Below, piece by piece: positions 36,949 to 44,958 of a stretch of 64,000 bases of DNA; position 1 is the first letter of the stretch; every line of letters starts with the position of its first letter. Below the pieces are notes generated by a model that saw only the letters and a program-made list of their open reading frames with translations, searched no databases and had not been told where the DNA came from. This stretch comes from G965237725 sp965237725. Lineage in GTDB: Bacteria > Pseudomonadota > Gammaproteobacteria > Arenicellales > Poriferihabitantaceae. The stretch is taken from the NCBI GenBank assembly GCA_965237725.1, contig OZ250151.1:1-64000 (forward strand), read 5' to 3'. The position numbers were made by a program, and so were the translations under genes.

Positions 36949-37255
36949 TTTGACTGTCAATAGCCCAGGTTGAATAGAATATTAAACAAGATATAGAAAA
37001 AATTGAGAATACGGATTGAGGCAAAATTCGCAGGTTCAGGTTGAAAATTTAAGGTGCGCGATTTTACCCTGTTCCAGTACCCAGTTGTGGGCTAATAAAC
37101 CGCAATTGACACTTTATTTCGGTAATTACAAATATAAGCCAAACTAATTATTACCCACCACAGAAGTTATTATTTTTAAAGGGGAAAATCATTTTTTAAA
37201 TTCTGGGCTCCTATAGAATACAGCTCTAAAACTACCATAGCCAAATTAATTTCCT
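36949..37255. other. Divergent intergenic region, lepA / ppc
   Basis: 307 bp without a gene. It holds a perfect TTGACA on the plus strand at 37106-37111, listed separately, and must also contain the lepA promoter. No repeat or RNA gene is visible. Confidence 0.5.
37106..37138 (+). promoter_or_regulatory. Candidate sigma-70 promoter for ppc
   Basis: A consensus -35 TTGACA lies at 37106-37111. The following AT-rich stretch offers TACAAA (15-bp spacer), AATATA (19) and TATAAG (21) as -10 candidates; none has the ideal 17-bp spacing. It would give a leader of more than 100 bases before the GTG of ppc. Confidence 0.3.
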
Positions 37256-39988
37256 GTGCAATCCAGCGATTCCAACAACCAACAACCAGATGCGCTTAGA
37301 GCTGACGTACGATTACTGGGTAATCTGCTGGGTGAAACCATACAAAAACAACACTCGGAAACCCTATTCAATTTGATTGAAGAAGTGCGCGGCGTTGCAA
37401 AGCTGGCGCGCAAAGGTGATACGGATCAGACCCAAAGGCTTATCGATATACTATCGGAGCTCAAACCAACCCATTTGCTCAACCTGTCCCGGGCATTTAC
37501 CCACTTTTTGAATCTCGCAAATATTGCCGAGCAACATCACCAAATTCGGCAACGACGGACCCTGGCCGTAGAAAAGTACCGTCATTCAAATCATGAGCAT
37601 GGGAAATTGCAATCTACCCATCCGGGCGGGTTTTTGGAAGCTGAATTAATAAAACTGATTGAGGCAGGAATCAAACCCGAAACCCTGGTTGAACAAATTT
37701 GCAATCTGAATATCGATCTCATTCTAACCGCGCATCCTACCGAAATCTTGCGCAGAAGCATCTCTTCAAAGTTCCAGAGAATATCCAAATTACTGGGAGA
37801 GCGTGATCGACAGGACCTGTCCGATACAGAGCGTTTCGAAATAAACCAATCACTGCATTTGGCCATTGCCGAGGTCTGGAAAACAGACGAAATTCGCCGA
37901 CTTCGCCCCACTCCCGTGGACGAAGCCAAGTCCGGACTGGTGGCGATCGAACATTCTCTTTGGAACGTGATTCCAAAATTAATGCGCGAACTTGACCATG
38001 CTGTTGTCAAGGTAACAGGGAAAAGCCTGCCCCTGGATGCAGTACCGATAAAATTTGGTTCCTGGATGGGTGGCGATCGGGACGGCAATCCGAATACCAC
38101 GTCGGAAGTAACCGCACATGTTTGCGCACTGTCCCGACTGAAAGGTGCAGAGATGTTCTGGATGGAAATTGATGAGTTACGCAGGGACCTGTCCATGATT
38201 AAATGTAATCAGGCATTGCGAGACGCGATAGGACCCGATGCACTCGAGCCTTACCGTGCACTTCTGGAGCAGGTGCTGAAAAAACTCAAGGCGACGATAA
38301 AATACTACACCAGGGTATATGATAATTTTGTTGCAGGTAAAGATTCAACCAAAGTGGCCATTCCTAAAAGCGGCCTACTTATTTCCAGGGAGGATTTGAA
38401 AAAGCCATTAATGCTTTGTTACCAGTCCCTGATCGATTGTGACGATGAAATGATCGCTAATGGTCGACTTACGGATATTCTTCGAAGGCTGGATGCCTTT
38501 GGTTTAATCATCTTAAAACTGGATATCAGGCAGGAAGCATCCCGACATGCTGACGCCCTGAATGCCATCACTCGATTTCTCGGTATAGGTAGTTACAACG
38601 AGTGGGATGAAAGGAAACGACAGGAATTTTTATTATCAGAGCTTAAAAGTAACCGGCCATTAATTACATCAAAATTCCCTACACCAGAAGAAGCCAGCGA
38701 CGAGGTTAGAGAAGTGCTCGCTACCTTTCGCATGATTGCATCAGAAAGTCATGAATCCTTTGGTGCATACGTTATTTCAATGGCAACCGCGCCATCCGAC
38801 GTTCTCGCCGTAGCCTTGTTGCAGAAAGAATGTCGGGTTATGCAACCTCTGCGAGTGGTACCCTTGTTCGAACGGCTCAATGACCTGGAAAACGCAGCGG
38901 AGTGCATGGATACCCTGTTTAATTCCAGTTGGTATAAAAAATATATCGGTGGCAAGCAGGAGGTAATGATTGGCTATTCAGATTCAGCAAAAGATGCGGG
39001 AATTCTTTCAGCATCTTGGGGTTTATACCAGGCTCAGGAACAGCTGGTGGATGTGTTCGAAAAACATAAAATCAAACTCACCCTGTTCCATGGTCGTGGC
39101 GGTACCGTAGCACGTGGCGGCGGCCCGGCCTATGAAGCAATTCGCTCGCAACCACCTGGTTCGGTTAATGGCTCCATTCGCGTAACCGAACAGGGTGAAG
39201 TTATCCAGGCAAAATTTGGACTCGCGGGCATGGCTATGGAAACACTGCAGGTTTACCTTGGTGCGGTTTTGGAAGCGAGCCTGACACCGCCCCCCAAACC
39301 CAGCAAACAGTGGCGAGACCAGATGATTCAATTGTCTGCAGACGCGGTTAAAGAATTCCATGACGTCGTAAGGCATCATGAAGATTTTGTTGCCTATTTT
39401 CGCTTTGCCACACCGGAACAGGAAATTGGAAATCTTAAAATTGGCAGCAGACCTGCACGACGACGCAAAGGCGATGGCATCCAGCACCTAAGAGCCATAC
39501 CCTGGATATTCGCCTGGACCCAGACCCGACTACTCCTGCCCGCATGGTTAGGGGTAGGCAATGCCCTGCAACAGGCTGTGGATCGGGGTGACAAGGAAAT
39601 TCTAATGGAGATGGAAAAAAACTGGCCTTATTTTAAAGCCGCTTTGAATGCTATCGAAATGGTATTTTCCAAATCTAATTCAAATATATCCGCAATTTAT
39701 GACGAGCGCCTGGTGCCGAATGAGTTGCAATACTTCGGAAAAACACTGAGAGAAAAGTATCACCAGACGCTGAAACTACTGCTGGAAATTACCGAACATA
39801 ACATTCCATTGGAAAATTCGCCTATCGTTCGTCAATCCGTGGATGTGCGAAATACCTATGTTGTGCCGCTAAACTTGCTGCAGGTCGAATTATTGTCCCG
39901 GATAAGAGAACAGAATGATGATCAGGTTCTTGATGCGCTTTTGGTGACCATTAATGGAATTTCTGCGGGAATGCGCAATACTGGATAA
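37256..39988 (+). CDS. ppc: Phosphoenolpyruvate carboxylase
   Basis: Anaplerotic enzyme making oxaloacetate from PEP and bicarbonate. 910 residues: catalytic His160 in LTAHPTEILRRS, GSWMGGDRDGNPNTT, the PEP-binding FHGRGGTVARGGGPAYEAI and the C-terminal RNTG. Start codon GTG 37256; residues 1-12 are variable. It replenishes oxaloacetate for acetyl-CoA made by the nearby PDH. Confidence 0.97.
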   Translation: MQSSDSNNQQPDALRADVRLLGNLLGETIQKQHSETLFNLIEEVRGVAKLARKGDTDQTQRLIDILSELKPTHLLNLSRAFTHFLNLANIAEQHHQIRQRRTLAVEKYRHSNHEHGKLQSTHPGGFLEAELIKLIEAGIKPETLVEQICNLNIDLILTAHPTEILRRSISSKFQRISKLLGERDRQDLSDTERFEINQSLHLAIAEVWKTDEIRRLRPTPVDEAKSGLVAIEHSLWNVIPKLMRELDHAVVKVTGKSLPLDAVPIKFGSWMGGDRDGNPNTTSEVTAHVCALSRLKGAEMFWMEIDELRRDLSMIKCNQALRDAIGPDALEPYRALLEQVLKKLKATIKYYTRVYDNFVAGKDSTKVAIPKSGLLISREDLKKPLMLCYQSLIDCDDEMIANGRLTDILRRLDAFGLIILKLDIRQEASRHADALNAITRFLGIGSYNEWDERKRQEFLLSELKSNRPLITSKFPTPEEASDEVREVLATFRMIASESHESFGAYVISMATAPSDVLAVALLQKECRVMQPLRVVPLFERLNDLENAAECMDTLFNSSWYKKYIGGKQEVMIGYSDSAKDAGILSASWGLYQAQEQLVDVFEKHKIKLTLFHGRGGTVARGGGPAYEAIRSQPPGSVNGSIRVTEQGEVIQAKFGLAGMAMETLQVYLGAVLEASLTPPPKPSKQWRDQMIQLSADAVKEFHDVVRHHEDFVAYFRFATPEQEIGNLKIGSRPARRRKGDGIQHLRAIPWIFAWTQTRLLLPAWLGVGNALQQAVDRGDKEILMEMEKNWPYFKAALNAIEMVFSKSNSNISAIYDERLVPNELQYFGKTLREKYHQTLKLLLEITEHNIPLENSPIVRQSVDVRNTYVVPLNLLQVELLSRIREQNDDQVLDALLVTINGISAGMRNTG

Positions 39989-40109
39989 ATCCAGTGAAAC
40001 ATATCCAAATTTCATGTAGGGCCTTCCACAATTAAACACTATTAGTTACATCCCAGGCTGCAATTAATTGAGCTTTAATTTATCTAAGGGAAAAGAAGTA
40101 GTGATTGCG

Positions 40110-40115
40110 TATAAT
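40110..40115 (+). promoter_or_regulatory. Candidate -10 element for the tungstate ABC operon
   Basis: A perfect TATAAT sits 37 bp before the GTG of the permease gene. No good -35 is found 16-18 bp upstream, so activator dependence or chance are both possible. Confidence 0.3.
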
Positions 40116-40152
40116 CTAGGGTGCCTCTAATTGAATTTAGCCAACCGATACT

Positions 40153-40854
40153 GTGGATTCCCTTACAGCTGTTACCTTTGACGCATTAAAATTACTTCTC
40201 AGCGGCGACCGCGGATTGTGGGAAATCATCGGTATATCATTTAGGGTATCTTGCACCGCAATTTTTATTTCAAGTCCTATTGCCCTGGTAATCGCATTTA
40301 TCCTCGCCTATTTTAAATTTCCCGGAAGGCGGTTTCTGATTTCTGTTTTCAATACATTGTTGGCATTTCCCGCAGTGGTCGTGGGATTAATAATTTATCT
40401 CATGTTGTCAAATCAGGGGCCACTGGGTGACTGGCGCTTATTATTTAGCCAAACCGCGATGATAATGGCGCAAATTGTTCTTTGTTTACCGATTCTAATT
40501 TCCATTAGTCATTCCGCGTTTCAGGCCGCGGACCATCGATCATGGGAAACCGCAAGAACGCTTGGACTGTCGGCATTTAGGTCATTTCTTCTAATAATTA
40601 ATGAAGTGAAATTTGGACTATTGGCGGCACTACTTGCCGGTTTTGGTCGAATTATTGCCGAGGTCGGTGCATCGATGATGGTAGGTGGAAATATATTGCA
40701 TCATACAAGAAATATCCCCACCGCAATCGCTCTGGAAACCAGTAAAGGAAACTTTTCCCAGGGAGTCGCTCTAGGTATTGTATTGCTAGTACTAGCATTT
40801 GGTTTAAATATATTGCTTCAGTATTTTCAGGGACGGGGTAAACTAACCCAATGA
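40153..40854 (+). CDS. Tungstate-type ABC transporter permease (TupB-like)
   Basis: 233 residues with about five transmembrane helices and the permease EAA-type loop ETARTLGLSAFRSFLLI. The overall pattern, including FPAVVVGLIIYLMLSNQGPLG and the end AEVGASMMVGGNILHHTRNIPTAIALET, matches the TupB/tungstate permease subfamily. GTG start with no clear ribosome site. It overlaps the ATPase gene by 4 bp and is followed by mobA. No substrate-binding TupA gene is adjacent. Confidence 0.82.
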   Translation: MDSLTAVTFDALKLLLSGDRGLWEIIGISFRVSCTAIFISSPIALVIAFILAYFKFPGRRFLISVFNTLLAFPAVVVGLIIYLMLSNQGPLGDWRLLFSQTAMIMAQIVLCLPILISISHSAFQAADHRSWETARTLGLSAFRSFLLIINEVKFGLLAALLAGFGRIIAEVGASMMVGGNILHHTRNIPTAIALETSKGNFSQGVALGIVLLVLAFGLNILLQYFQGRGKLTQ

Positions 40855-41576
40855 CGGGACAAAACGAAATTTGCTGTAGTGGAATCGCTAAAACATTTTC
40901 CGGGATTAGTTTATTTGATGACCTGGATATTTCTCTCCGCGGTGGATCTGCAACAATCCTCACCGGGGATAACGGCACGGGGAAGTCAACTCTGCTTAGA
41001 ATCATAGCTGGTCTTGAAAAACCCGATGCAGGACGCTTCGATTTAGGCTATGGATTTGAATCATGGAAACAGGTACGCAAGAGACTAATCGCAAAAGTCA
41101 TGTATCTGCATCAACACCCTTATATGTTCGAAGGCAGTGTATATAAAAATATTGCGCTGGCACTGCCCAAATCATTGAATGCACAACAAATCAGTGACCG
41201 GGTTAATCAGGCCTTAGAGTGGAGCCAGCTCACGAAACATCGCGATGCCCAGGCAAAAACCCTGTCAGGCGGACAACAACAGAGGGTTGCATTGGCACGA
41301 GCATGGCTTCGCCAGTCCCCTTTTCTTTTACTGGACGAGCCAGTTGCCAATATGGATACTCAAGCGAGTAGTCGAACCCTTAAATTGCTCCACGAATTAA
41401 AATCCGCAAACATTTCTATTTTGATTAGCAGCCATATCCACCAGATTTTTGACAGCCTGGTTGATCAGCATCTGGAACTAACCGAAAAGAAACTGGTTGA
41501 TGTACATAAAATTCGATATCAAGGCAACATAACCCCGATCAACAAAGAAAAATCCTCTGACAACGCTGTGGGTTAG
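40851..41576 (+). CDS. Tungstate-type ABC transporter ATPase (TupC-like)
   Basis: ATPase subunit, 241 residues. Walker A TGDNGTGKSTLLRI, Q-loop near MYLHQHPYMF, signature LSGGQQQRVALARAW, Walker B FLLLDEPVANMD, and switch His in SSHIHQIF. ATG at 40851 overlaps the permease stop. Together with the permease and mobA it points to oxyanion supply for molybdo- or tungstoenzymes. Confidence 0.85.
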   Translation: MTGQNEICCSGIAKTFSGISLFDDLDISLRGGSATILTGDNGTGKSTLLRIIAGLEKPDAGRFDLGYGFESWKQVRKRLIAKVMYLHQHPYMFEGSVYKNIALALPKSLNAQQISDRVNQALEWSQLTKHRDAQAKTLSGGQQQRVALARAWLRQSPFLLLDEPVANMDTQASSRTLKLLHELKSANISILISSHIHQIFDSLVDQHLELTEKKLVDVHKIRYQGNITPINKEKSSDNAVG

Positions 41577-41584
41577 TTCTGGTC

Positions 41585-42199
41585 ATGAATGAAATTATTA
41601 GTGACGGCTCTACCAATCAGGTTACCGGACTAATTCTTGCCGGTGGCATGGCTCGTAGAATGGACGGGCAGGACAAAGGCTTGATTGAATTTAATGGCAT
41701 ACCCATGGTCGTCCACGTAGCCAACGGGTTAAATCTACAATGTGATCAAATCATCGTAAATGCAAATCGTAACCTGGATGCATATAAACAACACGGCCAT
41801 CAGGTTATTAACGATGAAATTGATGATTTTCAGGGACCCCTGGCCGGGATGTACGCTGGATTGGGCAAGATAGAAACAGAATGGATGATCACCGCACCCT
41901 GTGATGGACCCTTCATGGCCGATGATTATGTATCCAGAATGTTAGAAGCAATATGTGACAGTAAGCATTCCATTGCAGTGGCCACCTGTGCTGGCCGGCT
42001 ACAACCGGTATATGCATTGATCAATCATTCGTTAAGACAAAGTCTAGGGGCATATCTTGGGGGCGAAGACCGAAAAATAGACCGATGGTATCAACAACAT
42101 CCGTTTACGGAAGTCGATTTTTCTGATTCTCCTGATATGTTTGAAAACATAAACACACCAGAACAACTTATGGAATTGGAGAGCAAAATTTCCTGTTAG
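41585..42199 (+). CDS. mobA: Molybdenum cofactor guanylyltransferase
   Basis: Adds GMP to molybdopterin to form the bis-MGD cofactor. 204 residues with the nucleotidyltransferase signature LILAGGMARRMDGQDKGLI (17-35), and DDFQGPLAGMYAGL and APCDGPFM. Lies 8 bp after the ATPase gene, so the three form an operon. Confidence 0.94.
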   Translation: MNEIISDGSTNQVTGLILAGGMARRMDGQDKGLIEFNGIPMVVHVANGLNLQCDQIIVNANRNLDAYKQHGHQVINDEIDDFQGPLAGMYAGLGKIETEWMITAPCDGPFMADDYVSRMLEAICDSKHSIAVATCAGRLQPVYALINHSLRQSLGAYLGGEDRKIDRWYQQHPFTEVDFSDSPDMFENINTPEQLMELESKISC

Positions 42200-42333
42200 G
42201 TGTATATATCCAGACTTAACCTGATATTGCTAAATTTTTGATTCGATCTAATCTGACACTGACTGTAGAATACTCGAAGCGGTCATACAATCAACTAATG
42301 GGTTTTGCAAATTGTTCATTGGAAGTTTATCGA

Positions 42334-42804
42334 TCACAGCGGCATAAAGCCGTGTTTTCCATCAAGCTGATCGAGGTCTGATTTTTCTACTGGCCTATGA
42401 GAATCTAATTGCGAGAAGCGTAATAAATATCCGTCTGGATCAAGCAGACCAAATTCTGTTCGTTCATCCATTTGATCAGTTCTCCAATACCACCTGGTAT
42501 GTAATTCAACAAATGGCTTGACTCCTGCCGACAGTAGCCGGTTGTACATAGCACGGACATCCTCGACCAAAATTTGAAAATTCACGCCGCGGCCATATGG
42601 TTTCTCCAATGGTGCGGGGTCCCAAACGCCGTCTTGTTCCCAATGTGCAAGCATGAGCTGTGCGTTCCCAAGCTCCAAATAGGCATGGTGACCCTCTCCG
42701 CGTCGTTGAGTCACCGAAAACCCGAGCATCTCAGTGTAGAAGCGAACGCTTTCTTCTAAATCGGAACACCAAAACTCTGGTACAAGACTATGGATATGAA
42801 ACAT
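42334..42804 (-). CDS. VOC-family (glyoxalase/bleomycin-resistance fold) protein
   Basis: 156 residues from ATG 42804, which has AGAGGAA six bases upstream (an in-frame ATG at 42828 has none). Paired beta-alpha-beta units typical of VOC proteins: VPEFWCSDLEESVRFYTEMLGF and the C-terminal ERTEFGLLDPDGYLLRFSQ, with a metal-ligand-like Glu/His pattern. Resembles bleomycin-resistance-like proteins; substrate unknown. Confidence 0.83.
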   Translation of the reverse strand: MFHIHSLVPEFWCSDLEESVRFYTEMLGFSVTQRRGEGHHAYLELGNAQLMLAHWEQDGVWDPAPLEKPYGRGVNFQILVEDVRAMYNRLLSAGVKPFVELHTRWYWRTDQMDERTEFGLLDPDGYLLRFSQLDSHRPVEKSDLDQLDGKHGFMPL

Positions 42805-42944
42805 TTCGAATTCCTCTGGTAAATTCAAACAGTCGAGGAACTATACAACTTCAAGTTAACTTTAAGTCAAGTACTGCGCTCCACCCTTTCTCACATCTAT
42901 TATTAAGAGAAAACCAAATCTTATCAAATGTCAGCTTAGGGCAG

Positions 42945-43111
42945 AGGGTGTGTAAAAACGCAGTCTTTAATTTTCATTTTGGGACAACGCCACACAAGTG
43001 CTGTCAATCCTATTGATAGGCATAATTATCGTTCCACTAGCATATAGATTTCGATGAATTAGAGACCTGTTCTACCACTGACTATTTCTATTTTGAGTTT
43101 TTACACAGCCT
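42945..43111. mobile_element. TIR element remnant, second type
   Basis: About 167 bp bounded by AGGGTGTGTAAAAACGC (42945-42961) and GAGTTTTTACACAGCCT (43095-43111); the arms match at 15 of 17 positions. Ends of the TGTGTAAAAAC type are common on insertion sequences. The interior has no intact frame, so it is either a MITE or an internally deleted IS. It sits in a 420-bp gene-free stretch (42805-43224) that otherwise holds only a short hairpin near alaX. Confidence 0.6.
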
Positions 43112-43199
43112 GGGCAATTTACAGTCAGTCACTGTACGAAAAAATATGAACTAGATTGGTCAACCCTTACGATCTAGTCTAAGATTTTACACATTAGGC

Positions 43200-43220
43200 A
43201 TTTTACCTGAGAGGTAAAAT
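43200..43220 (-). terminator. Hairpin downstream of alaX
   Basis: Perfect 9-bp stem ATTTTACCT/AGGTAAAAT with a 3-base loop, 4 bp past the alaX stop. It is AT-rich and lacks a long T run, so it is a weak terminator at best. Confidence 0.4.
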
Positions 43221-43224
43221 TAAT

Positions 43225-43932
43225 TTACACTGCGAATACCACCGTTACTCTACGATTTTGTTTGCCTTTGTTTTTTATACTTTCCACCGATATTTTGCCA
43301 ATTTCACCACTGTTCGCGACATGGGTACCACCGCATGGCTGGAGGTCGGCATCGCCAAATTTAACCAACCTGACTTTTCCGCTGCCCATGGGTGGCTTTA
43401 CCGACATGGTCCGTATTAGATCCGGATTCTGTCCCATTTCCTGATCAGTGATCCAGCTCAATGACATAGGATGATTACCCTGGATAATTTCGTTTAACCG
43501 GATTTCAAGCTGTTCGCGGCCTGGCGGATCTGGCAAATCGAAATCCAGACGACCACTACCATCCCGGATCGATCCACCCGTCACTGGAGCTGGGATGGCC
43601 ACACAAAGCATATGCATACAGCTATGCATCCGCATTAATCGATGTCGACGGTCCCAATCCAGTGTCAATGTTACTTTTTCGCCATTTTTCGGCAATTCCC
43701 CACCCTCATTTACAACGTGCAAATGATCCCCCGTTTCCCGATCTTTATAACAATCGACGATATCAATGATCTCGCCATTCTCCAGGGTTAGCTTGCCTGT
43801 ATCGCCAGGCTGTCCACCTCCAAGGGGATAAAATACGGTTTGCTCAACACAAAAAGTATTTTCAGCTACCGATACAATTTTAGTCTCACAGGATTTCAGG
43901 TAGCCATCTTCTCGAAACAATTCTATTGTCAT
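43225..43932 (-). CDS. Alanyl-tRNA editing protein AlaX
   Basis: Free-standing editing domain that hydrolyses mischarged Ser- or Gly-tRNA(Ala). 235 residues with zinc ligands H103 and H107 in MHSCMHML, and CGGTH near residue 205; N-terminal QTVFYPLGGGQPGDTG is the usual AlaX/AlaRS start. The gene overlaps the upstream Gfo/Idh gene by one base (TAATG), so they are probably translated together. Confidence 0.92.
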   Translation of the reverse strand: MTIELFREDGYLKSCETKIVSVAENTFCVEQTVFYPLGGGQPGDTGKLTLENGEIIDIVDCYKDRETGDHLHVVNEGGELPKNGEKVTLTLDWDRRHRLMRMHSCMHMLCVAIPAPVTGGSIRDGSGRLDFDLPDPPGREQLEIRLNEIIQGNHPMSLSWITDQEMGQNPDLIRTMSVKPPMGSGKVRLVKFGDADLQPCGGTHVANSGEIGKISVESIKNKGKQNRRVTVVFAV

Positions 43933-44885
43933 TACGCATTCCCCATGGATTGATTAATTTTCTGCCGCACCATTTCCGCAACTTTTACCGCACGTAATCC
44001 ATCTTCTCCGGATACCAGTGGTTGGGCATTATTTTCTACACAATTAATAAAATGTGCTAACTCAGCATTCAAAGGCAGCTGGGGGGTTACCTCAATCCTG
44101 CTATTTAACAGTTCAGGAAATTTACTGCCAGATTTCACTTTTCCAGGTTTGACTTCATCGAGTTGCTGGTCGGAAAAATTGAGCCCCAAATATCTTTTCT
44201 CTGAGAACACCCTGATTCTTCTAAACTGATTTTGCGATACCCTGCTTGCAGTTACATTGGCAACAGCACCATTTTCAAATTCCAGCCGCGCGTTGGCAAT
44301 ATCCACGTAATCTGTAATTACCTGAGAGCCCGTCGCAGATATAGACTGCAATTCAGATTTGACCAGAGATAGCACGATATCGATGTCGTGAATCATCAAA
44401 TCGGTGACGACATCCACATCAGTAGCGCGTTCCACGAATTGCCCAAGTCGATGAACTTCGATAAATCGCGGGTTATCTGCGAGCTCAGCTAATTTCATGA
44501 CCCCAGCATTAAACCTTTCGAGATGACCAATTTGTAAAATGACGTTATTTTTCTGTGCAAGATTGATAATTTCTTCACTCTCTGCAACACTGGGGGCAAC
44601 CGGTTTCTCCAGCAGCATATGAATTCCAGCTTGAAGAAATCCGGTTGAGACCGGTAAATGCATACTGGTCGGAACAACGATACTGACTGCGTCGATCTCA
44701 CTCTCCAACCCTTCCACATGGGTCATAGATTTGCAGCCATAATTTGCTGCAATACTGGACGCAGTTGTTTCATCGCTGTCTACTACAGCAACGAGTTCGA
44801 CGTTTTCCATCCCATGATAAATTTTCGCATGGATGCGACCGAGATATCCCACGCCAACAACGGCTACACGAACTCTTTCAGGCAT
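43932..44885 (-). CDS. Gfo/Idh/MocA-family oxidoreductase
   Basis: NAD(P)-dependent sugar dehydrogenase type, 317 residues. Rossmann motif VVGVGYLGRIHAKIY (9-23), EKPVA, and GHLERFN and TDLMIHDIDIVLSL in the C-terminal fold. These last features resemble GnnA, a UDP-GlcNAc 3-dehydrogenase of lipid A synthesis, but no GnnB-type aminotransferase is beside it, so the substrate is not settled. Confidence 0.85.
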   Translation of the reverse strand: MPERVRVAVVGVGYLGRIHAKIYHGMENVELVAVVDSDETTASSIAANYGCKSMTHVEGLESEIDAVSIVVPTSMHLPVSTGFLQAGIHMLLEKPVAPSVAESEEIINLAQKNNVILQIGHLERFNAGVMKLAELADNPRFIEVHRLGQFVERATDVDVVTDLMIHDIDIVLSLVKSELQSISATGSQVITDYVDIANARLEFENGAVANVTASRVSQNQFRRIRVFSEKRYLGLNFSDQQLDEVKPGKVKSGSKFPELLNSRIEVTPQLPLNAELAHFINCVENNAQPLVSGEDGLRAVKVAEMVRQKINQSMGNA

Positions 44886-44958
44886 TTGCTTGACAATAAT
44901 TATTTGATATATCGTAGTGTATTACTTCAATCTGATAGATAACAGCCTGTATCAATTA

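Noticed and set aside
42310..42360. Hairpin CGGC...GCCG after mobA as terminator
   Set aside because: Stem has a bulge and falls at the end of the VOC coding region; too weak.
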